DNA of 22,497 bases from JBARRO01 sp049644265 (GTDB taxonomy: Bacteria; Bacteroidota; Ignavibacteria; UBA10030), in NCBI GenBank assembly GCA_049644265.1, contig JBARRO010000078.1, forward strand, positions 1 to 22,497, read 5' to 3'. The number at the start of each line of letters is the position of its first letter. The first letter of the stretch is position 1. Shown here piece by piece: positions 1 through 8,070 of the stretch. A program made the position numbers and the translations under genes. The notes under the pieces were generated by a model that ran no database searches, was not told where the DNA came from, and worked only from the letters and a program-made list of their open reading frames with translations.

Positions 1-1
1 G

Positions 2-88
2 TTCCGGATGGAATACTTCATGGAAGTGGCGAACTATCTGATCTACATGGCGGAGCTGGAAAAAGCAGTGGGGAAAGATCTTGAATAA
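2..88 (+). CDS. TolC-family outer-membrane efflux channel, C-terminal fragment
   Basis: This is the 3' end of a gene that starts before the window. The open frame runs from base 2 to a TAA at 86-88 and ends in AELEKAVGKDLE. A final helix with an AELExAVG-like motif is typical of the end of TolC/CusC outer-membrane factors. The family call leans mainly on context: the next two genes encode the adaptor and inner-membrane pump of a Cus-type tripartite exporter, and the outer-membrane channel gene usually sits beside them. The next gene's ATG lies 22 bases after the stop, so the three genes are probably one operon. With only 28 residues visible, the exact subfamily cannot be settled. Confidence 0.72.
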   Translation, partial: FRMEYFMEVANYLIYMAELEKAVGKDLE

Positions 89-110
89 TTCTTTTGGAAG
101 GAATTTCACC

Positions 111-1643
111 ATGACTAAGCAACTTATCGTTCTGGGATTAGGGACTCTGCTCGTTCTCTCCTCCTGCACCAAACGGGCATCCAACGGGAGCAAGGACAAC
201 GCACACCCGGCGACAGCACAGAGCGTTCCGGCAGTCCAGGAATACTATACCTGTCCCATGCATCCGACGGTCATATCTGACAGACCCGGGGCTTGCCCCG
301 TTTGCGGCATGACCCTGGTCCGAAAAACGGGACCCGTCGAACTTTCTTCGGACTCCCTCGCACAACTTCAGAGCATCACGCTCTCCCCCACACAGCGCGT
401 GCTTGCAAATGTCTCGACTGCCGTTGTTGAACGGCATCCGTTGAACAAAGTCATCGACCTGGTGGGCGTCGTCGACGTTGCAGAGTCCAATCAGGCCACA
501 GTGTCGGCACGATTCCGGGGACGTATCGAGAAGCTCTACGTCAATTTCACCGGAGAAGTGGTCACGAAAGGTCAGCCGTTGTTCGAACTATATAGTCCCG
601 ACCTGTTGACGTCAGAGCAGGAATTCATTCTAGCCCTCGACGGCCATCAGCAGAACATGATCCAGGGAATGCGTGACCGTCTCCAGACCCATTTTGGCAT
701 GACCGCGGAGCAAATCGCGGAGCTTGAATCTTCCCGAAAGGTTCGAACAACCATCCAGTTCAAATCCCCGATTCACGGAACTGTTCTCTATAAACAGGTG
801 CAAGAGGGACAGTATGTGGATGAGGGGACCGTTCTTTACCAGCTTGCTGACCTCTCGAAGGTCTGGATCTACCTCGATGTGTACGAGCGCGATGTCAGTT
901 ACATCAAAATCGGCCAGCCGGTCTACATCACAAGCGAGGCATATCCGGATGATACGTTCGCAGGCCGGGTGACATTCGTCGATCCGGTCATGAATGGGGA
1001 AACACGAACAGTCCGCGTTCGGACGGAATTTTCGAACCTCCACGGAAAACTAAAGCCAAAGATGTACGTCACAGCGCAAGTCACGCTGCCACTTGGAAAA
1101 ACGCTCGTCGTCCCTTCCGGGGCCGTTCTTTCCACAGGGAAACGGACTCTCGTCTGGGTGGAAATCAAACCCAACACGTTCGAACCACGCAACGTCGTCG
1201 TCGGACAAAGTTCCGACAACGATACTGAAGTACTCGAGGGACTCGCAGAAGGAGAACACGTCGCTTCGACCGGAGGATTTCTTATTGACTCGGAAAGTGC
1301 TCTGCGTGAGCCTTCGGCGAGCACCGTCCATGCAGCACATCAACCGTCTGCCGTCGGCCAAGAAGCAGAGCAGAAAACGGTCGCTGACGTGCAGATCCAT
1401 GTCAAGGGAAAGTACATGCCGGCCGAGATCCGTGTGAAACAGGGACAGCCAGTCAAGCTCCACTTCTACCGGGATGAAACAGATCCTTGCACCAGCGAAG
1501 TTGTCTTCGAAGAGCTCAACATCCATCGGAATCTCCCAGCATGGAAGACGACAACCATCGAGATCTTTCCAAAAGAAGTCGGAGAGATCCATTTTGGGTG
1601 TGGAATGGGGATGGTGCATGGAAAGCTGATTGTGGAGGAGTGA
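111..1643 (+). CDS. cusB: CusB-like RND efflux periplasmic adaptor with heavy-metal-binding and cupredoxin-like domains
   Basis: This is the membrane-fusion subunit (510 aa) that links the CusA-type pump to the outer-membrane channel and hands it copper or silver in the periplasm. I chose the ATG at 111. It follows GGAAGG at 95-100 and gives a lipoprotein signal (LVLSSC, lipid-modified Cys19), whereas an in-frame TTG at 81 lacks this logic. Residues about 45-71 are a heavy-metal-binding domain (YTCPMHP, then CPVCGM). The middle of the protein, about residues 80-400, is the barrel-sandwich, hairpin and beta-barrel adaptor core. Residues about 426-510 form a cupredoxin-like domain with Cys460, His472, Cys497, Met499, Met501 and His503 as candidate copper ligands. 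The call is strong. The metal (Cu, Ag or both) is inferred from the ligand chemistry and the pump. The C-terminal extension is not part of the classic E. coli CusB. Confidence 0.9.
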   Translation: MTKQLIVLGLGTLLVLSSCTKRASNGSKDNAHPATAQSVPAVQEYYTCPMHPTVISDRPGACPVCGMTLVRKTGPVELSSDSLAQLQSITLSPTQRVLANVSTAVVERHPLNKVIDLVGVVDVAESNQATVSARFRGRIEKLYVNFTGEVVTKGQPLFELYSPDLLTSEQEFILALDGHQQNMIQGMRDRLQTHFGMTAEQIAELESSRKVRTTIQFKSPIHGTVLYKQVQEGQYVDEGTVLYQLADLSKVWIYLDVYERDVSYIKIGQPVYITSEAYPDDTFAGRVTFVDPVMNGETRTVRVRTEFSNLHGKLKPKMYVTAQVTLPLGKTLVVPSGAVLSTGKRTLVWVEIKPNTFEPRNVVVGQSSDNDTEVLEGLAEGEHVASTGGFLIDSESALREPSASTVHAAHQPSAVGQEAEQKTVADVQIHVKGKYMPAEIRVKQGQPVKLHFYRDETDPCTSEVVFEELNIHRNLPAWKTTTIEIFPKEVGEIHFGCGMGMVHGKLIVEE

Positions 1644-1764
1644 GGGATTGGAGGAGGAAGGTGGGTGACGGACCGTGGGAGATTGTAAGTGGTGGTGGAA
1701 GGTGATAGGTGGTAGGTGGAGGACGAGCGGCGATTGGTCAACTGGTTAATTGGTGAGAAGAGCC
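1644..1764 (+). other. G-rich low-complexity spacer between the adaptor and pump genes
   Basis: These 121 bases separate two genes of one operon and are almost entirely purines plus T on the + strand. They contain many GG and GGG runs, for example GGTGGTGGAAGG at 1691-1702 and GGTGGTAGGTGGAGG at 1708-1722. The last part has imperfect copies of a TTGGT-like unit just before the pump start. GGTGAG at 1752-1757 is a plausible ribosome-binding site for the ATG at 1765. Short GG tracts with 1-4 base loops could form two-layer G-quadruplexes in the mRNA, which is an inference. No gene or clear hairpin is seen here. Confidence 0.5.
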
Positions 1765-4700
1765 ATGATAGAACGAATCATAGACTACTGCGCAAGAAAT
1801 AAATTCATTGTCATTCTTGCGTACCTCGTGATTATCGGATGGGGAATCTGGGCGGTCGCCAACACACCGCTCGATGCAATCCCCGACCTCTCGGAGAATC
1901 AAGTTATCGTTTTCACGGAGTGGATGGGACGCTCCCCCCAGCTCGTTGAAGACCAGGTCACCTTCCCTCTTGTCACCGCCCTGCAGGGTGTGCCTGAAGT
2001 CAGCACGATCAGGGCCCAGTCGATGTTCGGGATGTCGTTCATCTACATTATTTTCAACGAATCGACCGAACTGTACTGGGCGCGAAGCAGAGTGCTTGAA
2101 AAGCTCTCCACCATTCAGGGCTCTCTTCCCCAGGGTGCCAAACTCCAGCTCGGTCCGGACGGAACGGGAGTGGGGCACGTCTTCTGGTATACTCTGGAAG
2201 GACCTTATGATCTCGGTTCGTTGCGCGCAGTGCAGGACTGGTATGTCAAGCTGAATCTTCAGGGCGTACAGGGGGTCTCCGAAGTTGCGTCGATCGGCGG
2301 GCTGGTGCGTCAATATCAAGTGGACATCAATCCCAACAAAATGAAAGCCTTCAGCATTACCATCGCGGACGTGCGGAACGCTGTCATGCGCTCGAACAAC
2401 GATGTGGGCGGGAAGATTCTGGAGGTTTCCGACGCCGAGTACTTCATCCGCGGGCAGGGTTACATTCAGTCAATCAAGGACATCGAAAACATTGTCGTGG
2501 GATCCGGCTCCAACGGAACGCCGGTCTACATCCGCAACATCGGAATCGTGCAGCTTGGAGGGGACATCCGCCGCGGCTCGCTCGAAAAAAACGGCAAAGG
2601 CCAGGTTGTTGGCGGCATCATTGTCATGCGCTACGGCGAGAACGCAAAAGAAGTAATAGACCGGGTGAAGAAGCGCATAGAGGACATTTCGCCCGGGCTT
2701 CCCAAAGGAGTCTCCATCAAACCTGCTTATGACCGTAGCAATCTGATCATGGCAGCCGTCGGGACACTCAAGAGCGCACTCGTGGAGGAGGCTGTGGTTG
2801 TCGCCATCGTGGTGTTCCTGTTTCTGCTTCACTTCCGGAGCGTTCTCCGGATTATTATCGAAATTCCCGTCGCGGTGCTCATCGCGTTCATTTGCATGAA
2901 ACTCTTCGGAATTACGTCGAATATCATGTCACTCGGAGGTATTGCCATAGCCATCGGCGTCATCGTCGACGCATCCATTGTGCTGGTCGAGAATGCCTAC
3001 CGGAACGTCGCGCATGCCCAGGAAACTAAGGAAACGCTGACAACCCAGGACTATATCGAAATCTCCATTGCCTCGGCCAAGCAGGTCGGACCGGCGATCT
3101 TCTTTTCCATGGCAATCATGGTCGTTTCATTTCTTCCGGTGTTCCTGCTACAAGGACAGGAAGGAAAATTGTTCAGGCCGCTCGCATTCACAAAAACCTT
3201 CGTTCTGGCGGGTTCTGCCATTATCGCCATCACACTGGTCCCCATGTTGATGACAATGCTGACAAGGGGAAAGTTCAGAACCGAAAACCGGAATCCCCTT
3301 ACACGTGTCCTCAACCGATTTTACGCACCGGTTATTCGTTGGGTCCTCCAATGGAGGAAGACGACGATCGCTCTCAACGTCGTGGCTCTGCTGATCACGA
3401 TCCCGATGATGACAAGGATCGGCTCCGAGTTCATGCCTCCGCTGGATGAAGGAAGCCTGCTCTTCATGCCGGTCACACTCCCTTCAGCTTCGATGACGGA
3501 AGTGAATCGTATCATGCAGGTCCAGGACGCCATCATCAAGTCTCTGCCGGAAGTCGAAATGGTGCTCGGCAAGGCGGGGAAGGCCGAAACCTCTACAGAT
3601 CCCGCGCCCGTCAGCATGGTCGAGACGATCATTCTCCTCAAACCCAAAGACCAGTGGCGACCGGGAATGACGAAGAACGATATCATCGCCGAGCTCGACG
3701 CAAAACTCCAGATTCCCGGCGTTCGCAACGGATGGACGCAGCCGATCATCAACCGCATCAACATGCTTTCCACCGGTGTTCGCACCGATTTGGGAGTAAA
3801 GATTTTTGGGAAGGATCTCAACACCCTCGAGCAACTTGCCATCCGGGCCGAACAGATTCTCAGAACAGTACCAGGTTCAGCAGATCTCTACGCGGAACGC
3901 ACAGAAGGAGGACTGTTTCTCGATATCAAGATCAACCGTGAAGCCGTCGCCCGGTACGGGATCAACATTGGGGAGGTTCAGGACCTGATTGAGACAGCGA
4001 TCGGGGGAGACAATATCGGCACCGTGATCGACGGACGCCAGCGATTTCCGATCCGGGTCCGCTATGAACGCGATTGGCGGGATCATATCGACGACCTGAA
4101 GAATCTCCTGGTCCCTGTTTCGGTGGGTACTTCATCGACACAGCTCATGTTTGATGCGGGACAACCCGCGACAGCCACAACTTCAGCCGGGGGATCGATG
4201 GGCACAGGAATGCCCAGCCCTGCACAGAGCCGGATCCCTGCTGCTCCGGCGGGCCAAAACCGAACGGGGCCTGTCTCCTACCGGAGCTACGTCCCTCTCG
4301 GGCAACTCGCGAGCATCGAAATCGTTCCCGGCCCTCCGATGATCTCGAGTGAAAACGCCCAGCTCCGATCCATTGTTTTTCTGAATGTGCGGGGTCGCGA
4401 TATGGGAAGCTTTGTGACTGAAGCGAAAGAGGTGCTGGGGAAGGAACTCACACTTCCGTCAGGCTACACGCTCCAATGGAGCGGTCAATGGGAGAATCAA
4501 CTTCGGGCGAAAGAGCGACTTCAACTCTTGATGCCCATCGTATTCCTTATCATTTATGTCATGCTCTATTTTGTGACGAAGGATTTCATGGAAGCGCTCG
4601 TGGTCATGCTTTCCGTACCGTTCGCCCTGATTGGCGGAGTATATCTTATTTACGTCCTGGGATACAACTTCTCCGTCGCAGTTTGGGTTGGCTTTATTGC

Positions 4701-5094
4701 ACTGTACGGGCTTGCGGTTGAAACTGGGGTAGTCATGGTTGTGTACCTGCATGAAGCGCTCGACCGCCGTCTCCACGCACACGCGACGGGTGATCGTTCC
4801 GCGCTCACCCTGCAGGACATCACGGACGCAACCATCGAAGGGTCAGTTCTACGATTGCGCCCGAAGATCATGACGGTCGGGACGAGCATGATCGCGCTGA
4901 TTCCTATTATGTGGAGCACCGGCGTGGGCGCCGACGTCATGAAGCCTCTGGCCGCACCGATGATTGGCGGACTGATCACCTCCACGATCCACGTCCTCGT
5001 GGTAACTCCTGTGTTGTTCAGCTATATGAAAGAGAGGGCGCTGAAGAAAGGGAAGCTACGGATGTCGAAAATGGCGAACTGGATAAAATCGTAG
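1765..5094 (+). CDS. cusA: CusA-like heavy-metal efflux RND pump (HME-RND)
   Basis: This is a proton-driven inner-membrane pump of the HME-RND family (1109 aa), which exports Cu(I)/Ag(I) through the adaptor and outer-membrane channel. The three methionines that bind the exported ion in E. coli CusA (573, 623, 672) are all present as Met568 (LLFMPVTLP), Met618 (APVSMVET) and Met667 (RINMLSTG). The transmembrane relay motif IVDASIVLVEN carries Asp402. The start is ATG 1765 (MIERIIDYCARNK), the usual RND beginning; an upstream TTG at 1750 is less likely. The protein is longer than the roughly 1045 residues of E. coli CusA. A low-complexity Thr/Ala/Ser/Gly/Pro insert lies at about residues 785-842, between the second periplasmic porter region and the conserved VPLGQLASI segment. 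Family and metal class are near certain. Confidence 0.95.
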   Translation: MIERIIDYCARNKFIVILAYLVIIGWGIWAVANTPLDAIPDLSENQVIVFTEWMGRSPQLVEDQVTFPLVTALQGVPEVSTIRAQSMFGMSFIYIIFNESTELYWARSRVLEKLSTIQGSLPQGAKLQLGPDGTGVGHVFWYTLEGPYDLGSLRAVQDWYVKLNLQGVQGVSEVASIGGLVRQYQVDINPNKMKAFSITIADVRNAVMRSNNDVGGKILEVSDAEYFIRGQGYIQSIKDIENIVVGSGSNGTPVYIRNIGIVQLGGDIRRGSLEKNGKGQVVGGIIVMRYGENAKEVIDRVKKRIEDISPGLPKGVSIKPAYDRSNLIMAAVGTLKSALVEEAVVVAIVVFLFLLHFRSVLRIIIEIPVAVLIAFICMKLFGITSNIMSLGGIAIAIGVIVDASIVLVENAYRNVAHAQETKETLTTQDYIEISIASAKQVGPAIFFSMAIMVVSFLPVFLLQGQEGKLFRPLAFTKTFVLAGSAIIAITLVPMLMTMLTRGKFRTENRNPLTRVLNRFYAPVIRWVLQWRKTTIALNVVALLITIPMMTRIGSEFMPPLDEGSLLFMPVTLPSASMTEVNRIMQVQDAIIKSLPEVEMVLGKAGKAETSTDPAPVSMVETIILLKPKDQWRPGMTKNDIIAELDAKLQIPGVRNGWTQPIINRINMLSTGVRTDLGVKIFGKDLNTLEQLAIRAEQILRTVPGSADLYAERTEGGLFLDIKINREAVARYGINIGEVQDLIETAIGGDNIGTVIDGRQRFPIRVRYERDWRDHIDDLKNLLVPVSVGTSSTQLMFDAGQPATATTSAGGSMGTGMPSPAQSRIPAAPAGQNRTGPVSYRSYVPLGQLASIEIVPGPPMISSENAQLRSIVFLNVRGRDMGSFVTEAKEVLGKELTLPSGYTLQWSGQWENQLRAKERLQLLMPIVFLIIYVMLYFVTKDFMEALVVMLSVPFALIGGVYLIYVLGYNFSVAVWVGFIALYGLAVETGVVMVVYLHEALDRRLHAHATGDRSALTLQDITDATIEGSVLRLRPKIMTVGTSMIALIPIMWSTGVGADVMKPLAAPMIGGLITSTIHVLVVTPVLFSYMKERALKKGKLRMSKMANWIKS

Positions 5095-5119
5095 CAGGAG
5101 AGGGATTTTCTTTATACCC

Positions 5120-5145
5120 AAAAAAAATCGCGGCCTCATCGGTCG
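5120..5145 (-). terminator. Possible weak intrinsic terminator for the ccm operon
   Basis: Read on the - strand after the ccmF stop, CGACC, a five-base loop and GGCCG (5145 down to 5131) form a short stem with one A-C mismatch, followed shortly by eight T residues (5127-5120). The position, between the convergent ends of cusA and ccmF, suits a terminator. The stem is short and imperfect, so this is a tentative call. Confidence 0.3.
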
Positions 5146-5173
5146 GGGTTCATTTTTGCCTACCTACGCTCGG

Positions 5174-7519
5174 TCAGGACTCGTCTTTAAGACGCGACTC
5201 CCCCACCCTTCGCAGAATCGTCAGGAAGAATCCCACCACAAGAGTCACCGTGCCAACCCACACGAGGTTGATATAAGGCTTGATGCTCGCTTCAACCACG
5301 AGTGTCTCGTCACGTGGGGTCGTTCCGGCGGCCCGAGGAGCCTTGACGGAGATTTCGACCTTCGATTTCGATTTATCCTCCCGGTCCGGCATCATCCGCA
5401 CCAGGTTGAATTCGTACGATTGCTTCTGCGAGGAGGTGAAGGTCGCCGGAATGTATTGAACGCCTTCAGGCCCGTTTTTCATCGTCACTTCTATCGTAGC
5501 CTTTTTCGTTCCGTCGGTGACTGCCAGAATCGCCCGGATGGCGAAACCCTTTCCCTCCAGCATTGCACCCTTCTGAAAATTATTGAAATCAAAATCGACA
5601 AACGTCATCTTGAGATCCCCTAACACTGCTTCCGCTCCCTTGAGCAACTCAAAGGTTTTCTCTTCCCCACCCGTGCTCGCCTCTTCAAGGGACAGAGGGG
5701 CAACATAGAAATCCCTGTTGATGTAATTGATCAGATCCGGATGCCGCATCAGGCTTTTCGTGAACTCGCTGTAATACATGGTCGGGGCAACCACGCGCTT
5801 GCGGCCGTCTTTTTCGACCTCCACGTTGAACGCAAAGCGGCCTTCGTCAACGGGATGGTAGCCGACATACGTCATTTGATACCCCATTGCCTCCACCGTT
5901 TTACCGCGTTCAAGGGACAAGGTTTTCTTCTGATTGTATCGCTCGGACGTGACAAATCCGATACACATGATCGCTATCCCGATATGTGCGATGGCACCGC
6001 CCGCAAATTTTGGATTGCCGATGTAAATGTCGTAGCCCACCATCACATTGGCAAACAGGGAAAAGGCGGAACAAAAGACGAACAACAGAATGAGGAATTC
6101 CTCCGAGCCCAGGATCAGCACGAGAATGGTTGTGACGGCGGCAAGGCCGAGCGGTATCGCCATCCGCTTCAGTAGCGATCTGCCTTTTGAGCTTTTCCAC
6201 CAAAGCAACTGGCCAATGCCGGAAAGCAGGGTGATGGCAATGCCGAGCGGGAGGTTGGTCTTTACATAGTAACTGATGTCGACTGCCGATGCTTTCCCTT
6301 TTGCGATGGAAGTGATGATGGGAGATGAAGTTCCGATCACGACAAACAACGCTACGAATGTCAGCGCCGATGCCCCCAGGAACAGAGCGAACTCCCTCGA
6401 AAACACGGTGTGCTCAACAGGAACTCTCGGCATCTCACGCATGCGTGTGAACAAGAGCCCAAATCCGATACCTGCGAACAGAGTGATGCAACACAGGAGC
6501 AACCAGTAGACCCACATGCCGGGGTCGACAAAGGAGTGGACAGAAGTTTCGCCGAGAATGCCGCTCCGCGTCAGAAACGTGCTGTACAATACCATGACGA
6601 ACGTCAGGAGGCTCAGGACAAAATTGGTCCGAACAAAGGCACCACTCTTTCGTTGCGTGAGAGAGGTATGAATGGACGCGACACAGACCAGCCATGGAAC
6701 GAGAGAAGAATTCTCCACAGGATCCCACCCCCAAAATCCTCCCCAGCCGAGCGTTTCATACGCCCAGTATCCGCCGAGAATGATTCCCGTCCCGAGCACC
6801 ATCGCTCCGAAAACCGACCACGGCGTCGCAACGCGTATCCAAGACGTGTAATCGCGCTTCAGCAGTCCGCCGACAGCGAGGGCATAAGGAACAGCCATCG
6901 ACGAAAATCCCATGAACAGCACCTGCGGATGGATCACCATCCAATAGTTCTGGAGCAGCGGGTTGAGCCCTTTTCCTTCCACCGGGAATCGGGCCCAGAT
7001 GTTTTTCGCAGCATCGAGGACGACATAGTTCCCCACTCCGGCCGGAATCGGCCCCGACTGCAGAAGGTCCTGCGGGAACGTATCCCAGATGAAGGCGAAC
7101 GGATTCTTGACGATCAGCATCAACATCAGGAATGAAAGGATGAGCGAATAGACTGCCATGACCTGCGGCTCATAGTCCTTCCTCGAGCAATACTGCATGA
7201 GGAAGATACCGATGATGGACGTGTAGAGGGCCCAGAGCATAAAGCTGCCCTCCTGCCCTGCATAAGCGGTCGAAATCAGTAACGGGAGGGAAAGGTCCGT
7301 CGAGCTGTAGTTCCAGACGTAGGTGTATTGAAACTGGTGGGTGAGAATAAGATAGAGAAGAACGGCAAACGCGGACATCAACGAAACAACTGCGAGGTGA
7401 TACCCATAGCGCGCGAACACGAGATCGCGTCCCTGCTGAGAGCGATGCTCCCGGTAGTACAACACGGTCGCTGCAAGGGCAGAGAGAAAAGCAAGCTTAA
7501 CCAGTATTCCGCCGATCAC
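5174..7519 (-). CDS. ccmF: Cytochrome c maturation haem lyase subunit CcmF
   Basis: CcmF is the multi-span membrane protein of system I that takes haem from CcmE and attaches it to CxxCH motifs of exported apocytochromes c. The protein is 781 aa. The WWD haem-handling signature WGGFWGWDPVENSSLVPWL lies at residues 259-277. Conserved flanking histidines are present, such as His197 in MVIHPQVLFMG and the one in the ETSVHSF segment. Many hydrophobic helices are followed by a long soluble C-terminal part (after about residue 500) and a last helix near the end. The start is GTG at 7519, with GGGAGAA just upstream. The 12-base gap after the ccmE stop supports a shared transcript. At 781 residues it is longer than the roughly 650-residue proteobacterial form, mostly in the C-terminal periplasmic region. 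Confidence 0.95.
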   Translation of the reverse strand: MIGGILVKLAFLSALAATVLYYREHRSQQGRDLVFARYGYHLAVVSLMSAFAVLLYLILTHQFQYTYVWNYSSTDLSLPLLISTAYAGQEGSFMLWALYTSIIGIFLMQYCSRKDYEPQVMAVYSLILSFLMLMLIVKNPFAFIWDTFPQDLLQSGPIPAGVGNYVVLDAAKNIWARFPVEGKGLNPLLQNYWMVIHPQVLFMGFSSMAVPYALAVGGLLKRDYTSWIRVATPWSVFGAMVLGTGIILGGYWAYETLGWGGFWGWDPVENSSLVPWLVCVASIHTSLTQRKSGAFVRTNFVLSLLTFVMVLYSTFLTRSGILGETSVHSFVDPGMWVYWLLLCCITLFAGIGFGLLFTRMREMPRVPVEHTVFSREFALFLGASALTFVALFVVIGTSSPIITSIAKGKASAVDISYYVKTNLPLGIAITLLSGIGQLLWWKSSKGRSLLKRMAIPLGLAAVTTILVLILGSEEFLILLFVFCSAFSLFANVMVGYDIYIGNPKFAGGAIAHIGIAIMCIGFVTSERYNQKKTLSLERGKTVEAMGYQMTYVGYHPVDEGRFAFNVEVEKDGRKRVVAPTMYYSEFTKSLMRHPDLINYINRDFYVAPLSLEEASTGGEEKTFELLKGAEAVLGDLKMTFVDFDFNNFQKGAMLEGKGFAIRAILAVTDGTKKATIEVTMKNGPEGVQYIPATFTSSQKQSYEFNLVRMMPDREDKSKSKVEISVKAPRAAGTTPRDETLVVEASIKPYINLVWVGTVTLVVGFFLTILRRVGESRLKDES

Positions 7520-7531
7520 CCGGTTCTCCCG

Positions 7532-7921
7532 CTACAATGTCTTCTTGACCGCGGCGGCGTCCCCTTCGTATTTCGACGGGCACTTCGTCAGCACTTCGGT
7601 CGCATGGAAATGATCCCCCATATATTTGCCTTTCGCCACAACGCTCGTCGCAAGCTCAAAGTTGTTCGGTTTTGCTCCATCCAGAACAATCTTCATCGTC
7701 CTGCTGTTATCATCCTTCATATAAAAAATAAACTGGGCTTTCTCGGAGTCGAAATAGCTCTCCTGGTCCTTCATCCATTCCCCCTTCACCTGAATTCTCT
7801 TCTGCGTTTTTTCGGCGGTGGCAAAATCCCCGTATTCGACGTTCGATTCCACAAAATTGACAGCGCTGAGAATAACTCCCAGCACAATGACAACAATCCC
7901 AACAATAACTTTGACGTTCAT
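7532..7921 (-). CDS. ccmE: Haem chaperone CcmE, CxxxY-type
   Basis: CcmE is the membrane-anchored periplasmic haem chaperone (129 aa) that carries covalently bound haem from the CcmABC complex to CcmF. It has one N-terminal membrane anchor (residues about 4-22) followed by an OB-fold beta domain. The haem-binding motif reads CPSKY, with Cys114 and Tyr118. The classical bacterial form has HxxxY, so this is the cysteine variant known from some archaea and sulfate reducers. The short charged tail ends at residue 129. The ATG at 7921 lies four bases after the stop of the small ccmD-like gene. Identity is secure from the fold, motif and operon position; how the cysteine changes haem bonding is family knowledge and is not visible here. 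Confidence 0.93.
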   Translation of the reverse strand: MNVKVIVGIVVIVLGVILSAVNFVESNVEYGDFATAEKTQKRIQVKGEWMKDQESYFDSEKAQFIFYMKDDNSRTMKIVLDGAKPNNFELATSVVAKGKYMGDHFHATEVLTKCPSKYEGDAAAVKKTL

Positions 7922-7925
7922 GTTC

Positions 7926-8063
7926 CTATCCTCTCTTCAGCGATTTCTCAAGTTCCCTGACCTTCTTGTCGAGGCGCAGCAGGTACCAGATAATTCCTCC
8001 CCAAACAAGCAGGACTATCAGCAGCACAATGTACATTTGATTGACGCTCAGAAATTCCATCAT
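7926..8063 (-). CDS. ccmD: CcmD-like small membrane protein
   Basis: This short gene (45 aa) fills the space between ccmC and ccmE. It starts with tandem ATGs (8063 and 8060) and stops with TAG at 7926-7928. The product has one hydrophobic helix (about residues 11-29, MYIVLLIVLLVWGGIIWYL) followed by a basic, amphipathic tail (LRLDKKVRELEKSLKRG). This matches the CcmD design: a single span that helps release holo-CcmE from the CcmABC complex. It begins seven bases after the ccmC stop, and ccmE follows after four bases. Sequence similarity among CcmD proteins is low, so the call rests on topology, size, the RLDKKV tail and position. It is short enough for automated annotation to miss. Confidence 0.82.
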   Translation of the reverse strand: MMEFLSVNQMYIVLLIVLLVWGGIIWYLLRLDKKVRELEKSLKRG

Positions 8064-8070
8064 GGCGATC

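Noticed and set aside
81..110. TTG start extending the copper adaptor
   Set aside because: It puts ten polar residues before the lipoprotein signal and overlaps the previous gene; ATG 111 has a good ribosome site.
1644..1764. Coding content or CRISPR-like repeats in the G-rich spacer
   Set aside because: No regular repeat length, no spacers and no plausible protein; it is low-complexity only.
6410..7135. 241-codon + strand open frame opposite ccmF
   Set aside because: Rich in Arg/Gln/Glu/His and without hydrophobic pattern; it is antisense to the strongly conserved WWD region of ccmF.
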